A stretch of DNA of 23,887 nt from CAYYNP01 sp964472545 (GTDB taxonomy: Bacteria; Planctomycetota; Planctomycetia; Pirellulales; Thermoguttaceae). Shown piece after piece: positions 16,560 to 23,832 of this stretch. Numbering within the stretch: position 1 is the stretch's first letter; each line of letters opens with the position of its first letter. The position numbers and the translations under genes are program-made. The notes below the pieces were generated by a model. It was given only the letters and a program-made list of their open reading frames with translations, had not been told where the DNA came from and searched no databases. Location of the stretch: the NCBI GenBank assembly GCA_964472545.1, contig CAYYNP010000145.1:1-23887 (forward strand), read 5' to 3'.

Positions 16560-18857
16560 ATGCAACTCGCCGTCTTCCTACCGAACTGGCTGGGCGACTT
16601 CGTGATGGCCACGCCGGTACTTCGGGCATTGCGAGGTCACTTCGGCCCGGACTCCCGGCTGGTGGGGATCATGCGGCCGTATCTGCGCGACGTGCTCGGG
16701 GGCACCGACTGGCTCGACGAGCAGTGGTACTTCGATCCCCGCTCGCCGAAGAGTGAACTTCGCTCGTGGGCCCTTTTGCGGCGTATGCGGCGGCGGCGAT
16801 TCGATCTGGCGCTGATGCTGACCAACTCGCTGCGGACGGCCGCCGTGGCGTGGATGGCAGGGGCGAAAGAACGGGTGGGCTACGTCCGCAACGGGCGCGG
16901 CCTCCTGTTGAGCACACGGCTGCATTACGAACGCATCGGCCGCCGGGTGACACCGGCGCCGATGGTCGACACTTACCTGGCATTGGCCGAGGCGGTCGGT
17001 TGCCCGCCGCAGTCGCCCCGATTGGAGTTGGCCAGCACGGCGGCCGACGAGTTGGCGGCCGAAGGAGTCTGGGAGAATCTGGGGCTTCGTGGCGACGGCC
17101 GCGTGATCACGCTCAATTCGAGCGGAGCCTACGGCGGCTCGAAACTCTGGCCCACGTCCTACTTCGCCGAATTGGCCCGGCGGATCGTCGACCGGCTGGA
17201 CCACGACGTGCTGGTCACCTGCGGCCCGAACGAACGGGAGACCGCCCGGCAGATCGTCTGCCTGGCCGCTTCGCCGCGCGTGTTTTCGATGGCCGACCAG
17301 CCGCTCGACTTGGGCACGGCCAAGGCCTGTATTCGACGCAGTCGATTGATGGTCTCAACCGATAGCGGCCCGAGGCACGTGGCCGCTGCGTTGGGCAAGC
17401 CGCTGGTGGCGCTCTACGGACCGATGCTGCCCGTCTGGAGTGAAAACCCCACGCAGCAGGCCAGCAACCTGCTGCTCGATCTGGATTGCGTCGGATGTCA
17501 CCGGAGGGTTTGTCCGCAAGGGCACCACCGCTGCATGCGAGAGTTGACGGTCGATCGGGTGTATGGTGAGGTGGTGCGGCGGCTTGAGGAGGTCGAGCCA
17601 GTTGCCGTTTCGTCACCGGGTAGGGGGCGAGGGGTGGGGGGCGAGGGGCGAGGGCTGGGGGGCGAGGGGCGAGGGATAAGGGTGGCGCTGGTATTGGAAC
17701 AGTTTGACGAGCAGCGGGGGGGACTCGAGCAGTGGGCGTTTGAGTTTGCGGCCGGGTTGATGCGTCGAGGACATGATGTTCACGTGGTGGCCAACCGCTT
17801 CGCGGAAAATGCGCTGGCTACCGGGATCGTCCCGCATCGGCTTGAGGGCGCCGCTTCGCGGTTGGGATTCGCCCGGGCGGCGGAGCAGAAGCTGCGGACG
17901 CTCGCCGTCGACGTGATCCACGACCTGGGAGCCGGATGGTATTGCGACGTCCTGCAACCACACGGCGGATCGTGGGCCGCGGTCTACGAACACAAACTCC
18001 AGTTGCGGCCGCGCTGGCTTCGTCCGATCAAACGCCGCGTCGACCGGCTGCTGCCAAGGCAACGCGCGTTTCGTGCCTTGACCGCCCGGCAGGTTGCCGC
18101 CGACGGTCGCCTGGTGGTGGCCCTTTCGCAGGCCGAGGCCGACGATTTCCATCGGCTGCACGGCGTCGCGCCTTCACGAATCCGCGTGGTCTACAACGGC
18201 GTCGATACCGAGCGTTTTTCACCGCGTCATCGTGCGGAGTTTCGCGATACGATCCGCCGCCGATTGGCCGTTTCGCCGCAGACCTGCTTGACGCTGATCG
18301 CCGCACACAACTTCCGGCTCAAGGGCGTGGCCACGCTCTTGCGGACGATGAAGCGGTTGATCGGCGCGAAGCCGCCGGTGCACCTGGCCGTCGTCGGCGG
18401 GCGGCGCCTGAATGCGTGGCGGCGCAGGGCACGGCGGCTGGGCGTGGCGTCGAACGTGACCTTTGTGGGCACCATCGACGACGTGGCCCCCTACTATGCC
18501 GCGGCCGACTTCTACGTCCACCCAACGTTCTACGACACCTGCAGCCTGGTCGCGCTCGAGGCGGCCGCTTGCGGTCTGCCGGTGATTACCACGCGGCAGA
18601 ACGGCGCCGCCGAGTTGTTCTCCGACGGCGTCGACGGCCTGCTGATGAACGACCCGGGCGATGCTCTCGATCTGGCCGAAAAGATGCGGCAGCTTCTCGA
18701 CGGCACCTTGCGACAGACCATGGGCAATGCCGCCCGGCGGATGGCGCTCCAGCACACGTTCGACCGGAACGTCGAAGAGATGCTGGCCGTCTACCGGGAG
18801 GTCGGCGCCCGTGGCCGGTTGCGTCCGTCGCACCGTCAACGCCAACGCGTCGGTTGA
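16560..18857 (+). CDS. Two-domain glycosyltransferase: GT9 (heptosyltransferase-like) joined to GT4
   Basis: This is one 765-residue reading frame with two glycosyltransferases. Residues 1-345 are a GT9/ADP-heptose-LPS heptosyltransferase-like domain: FLPNWLGDFVMATPVLRAL at 6-24, VSTDSGPRHVAAALGKP at 265-281, and a cysteine-rich segment CVGCHRRVCPQGHHRCM (310-326). Residues about 375-755 are a GT4, WaaG-like domain: LVLEQFDEQRGGLEQWAFE (377-395), YNGVDTERF (545-553) and the EX7E-like donor-binding stretch LVALEAAACGLPVITT (663-678, Glu667). The joint (residues 354-374) is encoded by a G-rich 21-bp tandem repeat giving GGEGRGL and GGEGRGI. Both domains should act on the cytoplasmic face of the inner membrane in LPS core or surface-glycan assembly. 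The frame stays open from a TTG at 16401, but GT9 homology starts at the ATG at 16560; no clear ribosome binding site is seen. A GTG at 17682 could start the GT4 part separately. Confidence 0.92.
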   Translation: MQLAVFLPNWLGDFVMATPVLRALRGHFGPDSRLVGIMRPYLRDVLGGTDWLDEQWYFDPRSPKSELRSWALLRRMRRRRFDLALMLTNSLRTAAVAWMAGAKERVGYVRNGRGLLLSTRLHYERIGRRVTPAPMVDTYLALAEAVGCPPQSPRLELASTAADELAAEGVWENLGLRGDGRVITLNSSGAYGGSKLWPTSYFAELARRIVDRLDHDVLVTCGPNERETARQIVCLAASPRVFSMADQPLDLGTAKACIRRSRLMVSTDSGPRHVAAALGKPLVALYGPMLPVWSENPTQQASNLLLDLDCVGCHRRVCPQGHHRCMRELTVDRVYGEVVRRLEEVEPVAVSSPGRGRGVGGEGRGLGGEGRGIRVALVLEQFDEQRGGLEQWAFEFAAGLMRRGHDVHVVANRFAENALATGIVPHRLEGAASRLGFARAAEQKLRTLAVDVIHDLGAGWYCDVLQPHGGSWAAVYEHKLQLRPRWLRPIKRRVDRLLPRQRAFRALTARQVAADGRLVVALSQAEADDFHRLHGVAPSRIRVVYNGVDTERFSPRHRAEFRDTIRRRLAVSPQTCLTLIAAHNFRLKGVATLLRTMKRLIGAKPPVHLAVVGGRRLNAWRRRARRLGVASNVTFVGTIDDVAPYYAAADFYVHPTFYDTCSLVALEAAACGLPVITTRQNGAAELFSDGVDGLLMNDPGDALDLAEKMRQLLDGTLRQTMGNAARRMALQHTFDRNVEEMLAVYREVGARGRLRPSHRQRQRVG
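17623..17677. repeat. G-rich 21-bp tandem repeat inside the glycosyltransferase frame
   Basis: Two 21-base units (17636-17656 and 17657-17677) differ at one base (C at 17655, A at 17676) and are preceded by a 13-base partial unit (17623-17635). Each unit starts with six G and contains CGAGGGG. Because 21 is seven codons, whole-unit changes keep the frame, while slippage within the G runs would break it. The sequence is unlike normal coding DNA around it and resembles low-complexity intergenic repeats. Confidence 0.85.
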
Positions 18858-19015
18858 CAAACTCGCCGACCGACGCCCGCCTGGAAACGGCGGATTCTTG
18901 CCCAGCCCGGCTCGTTTGCACCGGCGGCTAGCGGAAAACCCCAACTCTTGCGAAGGCAAGGCGAATAACCCGCCAGGTGGGGCGCCTTCCTCCGCACGGG
19001 TGAACAAGAAAGTGC

Positions 19016-19044
19016 TTGACTTGTATACCCGAATTCGGGATGCT
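19016..19044 (+). promoter_or_regulatory. Weak candidate promoter before the PEP-CTERM/beta-helix block
   Basis: TTGACT (19016-19021) is followed after 17 bases by GATGCT (19039-19044), which matches only three of six -10 bases. It lies about 60 bases before the small gene at 19101, which has a strong ribosome binding site. The rest of 18858-19100 holds nothing I can name. Confidence 0.28.
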
Positions 19045-19100
19045 GATGGTAGCTGCGTTACGGCTCCGTCGAACCGTGGTCCTTTCTTGGAGGGCGAGAG

Positions 19101-19277
19101 ATGGCCGACTTCTCTGCGTGGTGTTTCTACATGCCGATCACGGTCCGGGGCACCGCCGCCACCGCCATTGAGGTCCACGCTGACGCCGACAACAACCTGA
19201 TCATCGGCGGTGGAGGCGCGGGCGGGCTGGATATCGAGGACTACAAGATCTCCGGCGAAGGCAACAAGTGGCTCTAG
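19101..19277 (+). pseudogene. 58-codon fragment: C-terminal tail of a beta-helix protein
   Basis: An ATG with GGAGG 7 bases upstream opens a frame of 58 codons. The last 30 or so residues (NNLIIGGGGAGGLDIEDYK, then ISGEGNKWL) clearly match the tail of the 477-residue protein at 20545 (GNLLVGGGCGGGIDVEDNS, then IAGEGNRW). The rest of that protein is absent upstream, so this is most likely the remnant of a deleted paralogue or a partial duplication that has picked up a start site. It may still be translated. Its ending, GNKWL then stop, probably shows the original C-terminus of the family. It lies 47 bases before the PEP-CTERM gene at 19325, in the same direction. Confidence 0.5.
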
Positions 19278-19324
19278 ACCACGCCCCGCTGGGAGCCAAA
19301 CGCCATAACGGCGAGGAACGACCC

Positions 19325-19918
19325 ATGAACGGCTTTCGCCCCATAATCACATTAGCGGGCATTTCCCTGCTGCTGACCACACGGGCACTTGCCGACCCGG
19401 GGGCCGTCGAGTTGTTCGACGTCGCCGCGGAGTACAACCGGACGACCGGTGAGATTATCATCTCTGCCAACGAGGCCATCGCCTGGAGTGTCTGGGGCGA
19501 CGAGATCCTCACCGGGCCGGATCATCCGCTGGACGCCTTTGAAGCGGTCTTCGGCGAGTATGAGCGGCACAGTGAGTCGAGTTGGACATCGCTCGATGCA
19601 ATTGGCGGGCTCGTCCGTTATGATGCTAGTGGGGTCCACCACGCAACCTTCGGCCCCGCCTTCTCATACACGGATCTCAATCTCGGCCGAGTGGCCGCCA
19701 CCGGTTTGGACGCCGATGATTTCTCGTTCGCGTACGCCGCAGGGTCTTTGGATACGGTGTACGGCCGGCTGACCGTCGTGCCGGAGCCGGGGATACCAGT
19801 CATGCTGGGTGCCGTGGCCGGCGGATTGGGGCTGTTGGTGTGGCGGCGTCGTTGGCTGGCGGATGAGCCTTCTGGCGCCGGTGGGCCGATCCGCGAAGAT
19901 GGGAGGAAAGACCCATGA
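19325..19918 (+). CDS. PEP-CTERM exported protein, first tandem copy
   Basis: This is a 197-residue protein with a signal peptide (1-23, ending RALA), a compact beta-rich domain (24-155) and a PEP-CTERM signal: VVPEPGIP, a glycine-rich membrane helix GGLGLLVW and RRR. A tail of about 20 residues follows the basic cluster, which is longer than usual. After export the PEP-CTERM part would be cut by an exosortase and the domain released or attached at the surface. GAGGAA precedes the ATG at 19325. The domain (EYNRTTGEIIISAN, then GPDHPLDAFEAVFGEYE) is duplicated in the next gene. Its 3' end, including the ribosome binding site GGGAGG of the next gene, overlaps that gene by ATGA, so the two are probably coupled. 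The function of the domain is unknown. Confidence 0.88.
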   Translation: MNGFRPIITLAGISLLLTTRALADPGAVELFDVAAEYNRTTGEIIISANEAIAWSVWGDEILTGPDHPLDAFEAVFGEYERHSESSWTSLDAIGGLVRYDASGVHHATFGPAFSYTDLNLGRVAATGLDADDFSFAYAAGSLDTVYGRLTVVPEPGIPVMLGAVAGGLGLLVWRRRWLADEPSGAGGPIREDGRKDP

Positions 19919-20511
19919 ACCACTTGCGACCCGCAATCACGTTGGCAGGCATTTCCCTGCTGCTGAGCACGCCGGCACTTGCCGGGCCGGGGGCCGTCGA
20001 GTTGTTCGACGTCGCCGCGGAGTACAACCGGACAACCGGCGAGATTATCATCTCCGCCAATTCGGTCGAATCTTGGACCCTCTTCAACTCCTCCGACGGC
20101 GACGTCTTCACGGGGCCGGATCATCCGCTGGACGCCTTTGAAGCGGCCTTCGGCGAGTATGAGCGGATCGGTGAAATGGACTGGAGATCGGTCGACGGCC
20201 TTGGCGGATTCGTCGCTTTGCGGGCCGAGCATCTCACGCACGCATCGTTCGGCCGTCCAATCTCATACACCGATTTCGATCTCGGCCGCGTGGCATCGAC
20301 CGGCCTGAATGCCGGTGATTTCTCGCTCAGGTACTCCGCACAGGTCACGGAGTATTCCGGCGAGGTGACCGTCGTGCCGGAGCCGGCTGCGCCGGCGTTG
20401 CTGGCCGCCGCGGCCGGCGGATTGGGGCTCTTGGTGTGGCGATCGCGACGGACACCAAGAAGCCCGAGAATGCGCTGTGCAGGGCTGCGATGCCTGACCA
20501 GTTTGCGGTAG
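19915..20511 (+). CDS. PEP-CTERM exported protein, second tandem copy
   Basis: This 198-residue paralogue of the preceding protein has the same order: signal peptide (1-23, STPALA), the shared domain with GAVELFDVAAEYNRTTGEII (26-45), GPDHPLDAFEAAFGEYER, DLGRVASTGLNAGDFSL, and a PEP-CTERM signal (VVPEPAAPALL, GGLGLLVWRSRR). The DNA of the N-terminal half is nearly identical between copies over stretches of 70 bases or more, so the duplication is recent or kept alike by gene conversion. The middle differs by small insertions (WTLFNSSDGD against WSVWGDE). A basic tail of about 16 residues follows the anchor. The start codon ATG at 19915 overlaps the previous stop. An exosortase elsewhere in the genome is required for processing. 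Confidence 0.88.
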   Translation: MNHLRPAITLAGISLLLSTPALAGPGAVELFDVAAEYNRTTGEIIISANSVESWTLFNSSDGDVFTGPDHPLDAFEAAFGEYERIGEMDWRSVDGLGGFVALRAEHLTHASFGRPISYTDFDLGRVASTGLNAGDFSLRYSAQVTEYSGEVTVVPEPAAPALLAAAAGGLGLLVWRSRRTPRSPRMRCAGLRCLTSLR

Positions 20512-20544
20512 CGGGATGGCGCCTAGCTGACCAAGGAGAGCGAC

Positions 20545-21978
20545 ATGACGCGGCGCGTGACGGTCGACGAATCGGTGGCGGCGCGGCGGCGGGTCTATTT
20601 CGATCTCCGCGACGCTACCGACGGAATCACCCCGGAAACCGGCCAGGGAGGCCAGTCGCCCGAGATCTCCGTCAACGGTGGTGCCTGGACCACCAGCGGC
20701 ATCGGCAACCTGACCCACATCGGCAACGGGCGATACTATGCCGAACTGGACCGGGGCGGTCCGGGGCCCTGGGGCCAACTGCGGTGCGAATTTACCGGCA
20801 CGCTGGAGAGCCTGGGCGACGGGTTCCCCCCGGAGCTTGCCGGCGAGACCTTCCATATCGACGGCGGCGAGCACTTCGTCGCCGGCGAGTACGAGATTGT
20901 CAGCCGGGACGACGACCACCAGATCATGCTCGACACGCACCCCACCGACGGCGAGATCGGAACCGGCGGCTACGGCCACGTCGACGGCGTGCCCGGCCCG
21001 TTGGACACGATCGGCAACCGCATCCAGACCCGCTACACGTCGGCCGCCACCGGCGAGACCCCCGGCGACACGGTCGAGGTCGTGGCCTGCGACCCCTGCA
21101 ACCCGCTAAGACACCTCGAACAGCGCGACGGCGTCCACTACTACGTCCACGCGGACAACGGCAATTCCGGGCTGGCCCCCGAAGACGCCCTGGCCACGAT
21201 CGCGGCCGGCCTTAGCGCCGTGGCGCAGAACGACACCGTACGCGTTGCCCGACGACTGGACTGGGAGGTCTACCTGGAAGCAGGTCTTACGCTCTCTACG
21301 CGGGGTGGGCGCCTCTTGTTCGGGCATCGGGCGGCAATCGGTGTTTGGCTCGACGAAGGCGTCGAGGTGTCCGGTGATTTCTGTGCAGTCGAGGGAGGGA
21401 GAATCCGAATCAGCCACTTACTAGGTTCTGAGACGACCTTGCTGATCTCCGGCAACGGCTGCAAGGTCAGCGATTGCCTGACGCTCGGTTATCTTAGCAG
21501 CGAGCACTCGTTTTGCTCCGGCATCCATATCACCGGCGATCACGTTACGATCGAGAACTGCGTGATGTACGACCACTCGACGCACCTGAACGACGACGGC
21601 CAGCACAACCGGATCCGCAAGGTGATGATCCGCGGCGTTACCGACGCGGGATTGGACGTCAGCCACGGCAGCGGGCTCTACGAGAATATCACCGTGGACG
21701 AGATCCGCGAGGGCAAAGACGGCTTCCGGCTCACCGGCACCAACGCCAAGCACAACGTGATCGTCCGCCCGCTGATGAACGGTTCCGTGAGCCACGACGC
21801 CACCCGGGGCGTCGAGATCGACTCCAACGCCGCCGGCAACCTGCTCGTCGGGGGGGGCTGTGGCGGCGGCATCGACGTCGAAGACAACTCGATCGCCGGC
21901 GAGGGCAACCGCTGGCCGCGGGCCAAACGCCTCGGATGCGACCGGCCCGCCGGCCGACGCCCCACCGGTTCGATTTAG
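20545..21978 (+). CDS. Phage-tail-like N-terminal domain plus right-handed beta-helix protein
   Basis: This is a 477-residue protein without a signal peptide. Residues 10-185 resemble a domain found in phage tail or neck proteins: VYFDLRDATDGITPETG (17-33), ISVNGGAWTT, GIGNLTHIGNGRYYAEL and TSAATGETPGDTVEVVACDP. About 90 residues are inserted between the last two pieces. Residues 198-455 form a right-handed parallel beta-helix, opening with YYVHADNGNSGLAPEDALATI (199-219) and running through coils such as HITGDHVTIENCVMYDHSTH. Such helices are common in tail spikes and polysaccharide lyases; no lyase catalytic set is evident. The family end appears to be GEGNRW (453-457), so the last 20 arginine-rich residues look acquired. 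AGGAGA precedes the ATG at 20545. A structural or glycan-binding role, possibly from a domesticated prophage gene, is inference. Confidence 0.87.
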   Translation: MTRRVTVDESVAARRRVYFDLRDATDGITPETGQGGQSPEISVNGGAWTTSGIGNLTHIGNGRYYAELDRGGPGPWGQLRCEFTGTLESLGDGFPPELAGETFHIDGGEHFVAGEYEIVSRDDDHQIMLDTHPTDGEIGTGGYGHVDGVPGPLDTIGNRIQTRYTSAATGETPGDTVEVVACDPCNPLRHLEQRDGVHYYVHADNGNSGLAPEDALATIAAGLSAVAQNDTVRVARRLDWEVYLEAGLTLSTRGGRLLFGHRAAIGVWLDEGVEVSGDFCAVEGGRIRISHLLGSETTLLISGNGCKVSDCLTLGYLSSEHSFCSGIHITGDHVTIENCVMYDHSTHLNDDGQHNRIRKVMIRGVTDAGLDVSHGSGLYENITVDEIREGKDGFRLTGTNAKHNVIVRPLMNGSVSHDATRGVEIDSNAAGNLLVGGGCGGGIDVEDNSIAGEGNRWPRAKRLGCDRPAGRRPTGSI

Positions 21979-21980
21979 GA

Positions 21981-22072
21981 CTTGTCCGGAAACAACTTCG
22001 TCCGCTTCATGGTAGCCATCACACTCCGTGTGATGATTCGCCCGAAAAACTGCGAAGTTGTTTCCGGACAGG
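21981..22072. mobile_element. 92-bp inverted-repeat element (MITE-like)
   Basis: TGTCCGGAAACAACTTCG (21983-22000) is repeated exactly as its reverse complement at 22053-22070, and the match extends imperfectly by about 8 bases on the outer sides. An inner 8-bp hairpin (22017-22024 with 22028-22035) sits in the middle. It begins two bases after the TAG of the beta-helix gene. The small size, terminal inverted repeats and lack of a gene suggest a MITE derived from an insertion sequence; a strong transcription terminator is the alternative. TTAG occurs near both ends (21975-21978, 22076-22079), but I cannot call it a target-site duplication with confidence. Confidence 0.6.
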
Positions 22073-22125
22073 CCGTTAGCCGCCGCCGGCCGTTTCTATC
22101 GGTGCGGACGAGGCCGGAAACTCGC

Positions 22126-22154
22126 TTGACAGACCGCCCCCGGCGAGGGATATT
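22126..22154 (+). promoter_or_regulatory. Promoter of the DUF2235 gene
   Basis: A perfect TTGACA (22126-22131) is followed after 17 bases by GATATT (22149-22154), four of six -10 bases. This gives a start near 22160 and a leader of about 60 bases. The gene therefore appears to be expressed on its own rather than from the upstream block. Confidence 0.45.
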
Positions 22155-22219
22155 CAAGCAGGTGAGTTGCCCGCGGCCGCGCGCGGCCGCAGAACCTGCT
22201 TATGAAAGGGTGCAGTCCG

Positions 22220-23761
22220 ATGGCAAAGAACATCGTCATCTGTTCCGACGGCACGGGCGCCACGGCGATCAAGAACCGCGGCACCAACGTCTTCAAGCTC
22301 TACGAGGCCGTCGATCTACACGGGCATGGCGCGGCCCAACCCGCCGGGGAGCCCGAACTGACGCCGCAGGTCGCCATGTACGACGACGGCGTGGGCACCG
22401 AGAGCCTCAAGCTGCCGAGGCTGATGGGCGGGGCGTTCGGCTGGGGGTTGACGCGCAACGTCAAGCAGCTCTACGCCGAGTTGGCCCGCGTTTACGAAGA
22501 GGGCGATCGGATCTTCATGTTCGGGTTCAGCCGCGGGGCGTTTACGGTGCGGACGCTGGCCGGGCTGATCTGCAACTTGGGGATCATCGACTATCAGGCC
22601 TGCGACGACAACGCGGAGCTTCTGCGGTACGTCGACCAGGCCTATTCGCTCTATCGCCGCCGATACCGCGCCACGCTCACCACGCTCTTCTATCCCCGAT
22701 ACCGCAAGCGGTACGCCAAGCGGTTTCGGCGGCGTCACGCGGTCGCCGAGCACAAGACCAAAGAAGCACGAGAAACCTGGATCGACTTCATCGGCGTTTG
22801 GGACACGGTCGACGCCGTGGGGTTGCCGTTCGACGGGGCCACCCGTGTGCTCAACAGATTCTATCGTTTCACGTTTCCCGACGCCACGCTGAGCAAGAGA
22901 GTCGGCCGGGCGTGTCATGCGCTGTCGTTGGACGACGCCCGACAGACGTTCCATCCGGTGATGTGGGACGAAGACGGCGAGAGCGATCGAGTCGAGCAGG
23001 TCTGGTTTCCCGGCGTCCACGCGAACGTCGGCGGAGGTTACCCGAAACAGGGCATGTCGTTGGTGCCGCTATGCTGGATGATGGACCGTGCCCGGCAGGC
23101 GGGCCTGCGGTTCGTCGATCAGGACGGCGCCCTCTATCGCGATCGCCGAAACACGGACGACAAGCTCTACGACTCGCGTGCGGGAGTGGGTATCTACTAT
23201 CGATATGCACCCCGCGACGTGGCGACGACGTGCAGGCTAAACGGCGTTACGCCGAAGATTCACATCAGCGCGCTACGGCGGGTGGCACGAGGCACCGACG
23301 ATTACGCCCCGGGCAATATCCCGAAGAACTGCCAGGTCGTGTCGACCGAACCGCCGACCGATCCGCCGAGGGGGGATCTCGACGGCGTCGCCCAGGACAT
23401 CACCGATGCCCTGAAGCCGAGCAAGTCGCTGCTGGACGACGTCTGGCCGCTGGTCACCGCGCGGCGTTCGCTCTATTACGTCTTCCTGATCTTCACGCTG
23501 GCGATCGTCGTGCAATGCGTCCGGTACAAGGTGGCCGAGCATGGAGTATGGGAGACGTTGGAGCAACTGATTTCGTGGGGCGGCCCGTTCGCGCTGGCGT
23601 ACGAGTGGCTCCGCACCATCTGGTGGCCCGCCGCGTTTGCCGGCGCGGCGGTTTTGATCTACCTGGTGTGTTGGTGGATTCGGCGGAGGATGCGTCGCCA
23701 CTTCTCCGCCTTTTGGCACGAAATCGCCCCGAAGCTGCGGGAGAAGTTACCCTGGCCGTGA
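22220..23761 (+). CDS. DUF2235 alpha/beta hydrolase with C-terminal membrane segments
   Basis: This 513-residue protein belongs to the DUF2235 (Tle1-like) family, whose studied members are phospholipases, some delivered by type VI secretion. The hallmark start KNIVICSDGTG (3-13) is present. The nucleophile elbow is GFSRG (Ser104), the acid is probably Asp195 in IGVWDTVDAVG, and the base is His267 in WFPGVHANVGGGYP, so the triad is complete. Two hydrophobic helices (about 418-436 and 466-487) anchor the C-terminus in a membrane, followed by a basic tail. No VgrG, PAAR or immunity gene is next to it, so a secreted-effector role is not supported here; a membrane-bound lipase is more likely. The ATG at 22220 was chosen because AAAGGG lies 9 bases before it and family similarity starts there; the ATG at 22202 has no ribosome binding site. 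Confidence 0.93.
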   Translation: MAKNIVICSDGTGATAIKNRGTNVFKLYEAVDLHGHGAAQPAGEPELTPQVAMYDDGVGTESLKLPRLMGGAFGWGLTRNVKQLYAELARVYEEGDRIFMFGFSRGAFTVRTLAGLICNLGIIDYQACDDNAELLRYVDQAYSLYRRRYRATLTTLFYPRYRKRYAKRFRRRHAVAEHKTKEARETWIDFIGVWDTVDAVGLPFDGATRVLNRFYRFTFPDATLSKRVGRACHALSLDDARQTFHPVMWDEDGESDRVEQVWFPGVHANVGGGYPKQGMSLVPLCWMMDRARQAGLRFVDQDGALYRDRRNTDDKLYDSRAGVGIYYRYAPRDVATTCRLNGVTPKIHISALRRVARGTDDYAPGNIPKNCQVVSTEPPTDPPRGDLDGVAQDITDALKPSKSLLDDVWPLVTARRSLYYVFLIFTLAIVVQCVRYKVAEHGVWETLEQLISWGGPFALAYEWLRTIWWPAAFAGAAVLIYLVCWWIRRRMRRHFSAFWHEIAPKLREKLPWP

Positions 23762-23794
23762 GGTGGCCTCGATCGGCAGAGCGGCCGGTTGCTA

Positions 23795-23813
23795 GGCCGC
23801 CGTACCGGCGGCC
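23795..23813. terminator. GC-rich hairpin after the DUF2235 gene
   Basis: GGCCGCCG (23795-23802) pairs with CGGCGGCC (23806-23813) around a TAC loop, 33 bases after the stop codon. No T run follows. The position fits a 3'-end structure for the DUF2235 transcript. Confidence 0.35.
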
Positions 23814-23832
23814 GCTAAACGACGCGGGGTGC

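Noticed and set aside
14992..16629. Open frame of 545 codons on the minus strand opposite the CinA-like gene
   Set aside because: It is a compositional shadow of a well-supported CinA homologue and has no recognisable domain or ribosome binding site.
19101..21978. A complete prophage
   Set aside because: Only a tail-like N-terminal domain and beta-helix are seen. There is no integrase, terminase, portal, capsid or lysis gene, and the neighbours are PEP-CTERM proteins.
22220..23761. Type VI secretion effector module
   Set aside because: DUF2235 alone is not enough; no VgrG, Hcp, PAAR, chaperone or immunity gene is visible in the window.
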